Positions 5,085 through 5,289 of a stretch of DNA of 5,289 nt are shown piece by piece. Positions within the stretch are counted from its first letter, which is position 1; every line of letters begins with the position of its first letter. This DNA comes from Kerstersia sp052103615 (GTDB taxonomy: Bacteria > Pseudomonadota > Gammaproteobacteria > Burkholderiales > Burkholderiaceae_B). The DNA lies in the NCBI RefSeq assembly GCF_052103615.1, contig NZ_JBQEKA010000131.1, positions 1 to 5,289 of the forward strand, in the 5' to 3' direction. A model generated the notes under the pieces. It saw nothing but the letters and a program-made list of their open reading frames with translations, was not told the DNA's origin and did not search any database. The translations under genes were made by a program, and so were the position numbers.

Positions 5085-5289
5085 TTACAGCAAGGTGCCC
5101 TTCGTGATCACAGCGCGCAGACGTTGGCGCAACATGACCAGCGGCAGCAAGGGCAGCATTTGCCATGGCAGCGAACCGCCGCCGCCCTTGCCTTCATTGC
5201 CCTCATTGCCGCCTTCGCCCGGCTCCGGCGTGACCGCCTTCTGCTGCACGGTCACCGTCACGGCCTGCTCCTGCGAGGCCACGTCATCC
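5085..5289 (-). CDS. C-terminus of a putative secreted/anchored protein (partial)
   Basis: Only the last 67 residues of this minus-strand gene are visible; its start lies beyond the right edge. The stop is TAA (TTA at 5085-5087 on +). In order, the visible part shows: an end that looks like a beta strand (AVTVTV, residues 9-14), as seen where bacterial Ig-like or cadherin-like domains finish; a Pro/Gly/Glu/Asn linker with the repeat GNEGNEG; a GGGGS run (35-39); a hydrophobic segment LPWQMLPLLPLVML (40-53); then a basic cluster RQRLR (54-58) and a short tail. The layout Gly-rich, hydrophobic, basic recalls GlyGly-CTERM-type sorting signals. However, the hydrophobic part is short and the tail after the arginines is longer than usual. 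I do not recognise the family. An in-frame GTG at 5280-5282 could be read as a start, but the frame stays open to the edge, so a longer protein is more likely. Confidence 0.6.
   Translation of the reverse strand, partial: DDVASQEQAVTVTVQQKAVTPEPGEGGNEGNEGKGGGGSLPWQMLPLLPLVMLRQRLRAVITKGTLL

Overview
The window carries a complete class Ia ribonucleotide reductase locus on the + strand: nrdA (851-3130), nrdB (3420-4553) and a YfaE-type 2Fe-2S ferredoxin (4550-4894). A strong intrinsic terminator follows at about 4932-4971. At the right edge, the 3' end of a convergent minus-strand gene (5085-5289, running off the window) encodes the C-terminus of what looks like an exported, surface-anchored protein. 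All three RNR proteins closely resemble the Escherichia coli NrdA/NrdB/YfaE set, and every catalytic, metal-binding and radical-transfer residue I checked is present. The organism is most likely a moderately GC-rich proteobacterium. Codon choice and composition make a betaproteobacterium my first guess, but the sequence alone does not settle beta versus gamma.

Region by region. Positions 1-850 hold no gene I can support. The first part (about 77-206) is strikingly G/T-rich on the + strand. At 196-285 there is a compact AT-rich control region with two sequences resembling NrdR boxes (240-255 and 270-285), 14 bp apart on either side of a TTTTCTATAGAAAA palindrome, with three copies of a GGGTTTT motif. 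A hairpin followed by a T-run (282-324) comes directly after, then a series of small hairpins spread over some 500 nt before nrdA. If the boxes mark the promoter, the nrdA mRNA has an unusually long leader of roughly 550 nt. The nrdA-nrdB spacer (3131-3419) is also long, at 289 nt. It is very GC-rich and contains several hairpins, including a perfect 9-bp stem 43 nt before nrdB. nrdB and the ferredoxin gene overlap as ATGA and are probably translationally coupled.

How the genes work together. NrdA holds the active site and allosteric sites that turn ribonucleoside diphosphates into deoxyribonucleoside diphosphates. NrdB holds the diiron-tyrosyl radical that starts each turnover. The ferredoxin is expected to deliver electrons to the NrdB iron centre to assemble or restore the radical. 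I see no obviously novel multi-gene system here. The most unusual points are the long structured nrdA leader with remote NrdR-like boxes, the structured nrdA-nrdB spacer, the C-terminal extension of the ferredoxin, and the Gly-rich/hydrophobic/basic C-terminus of the convergent gene.
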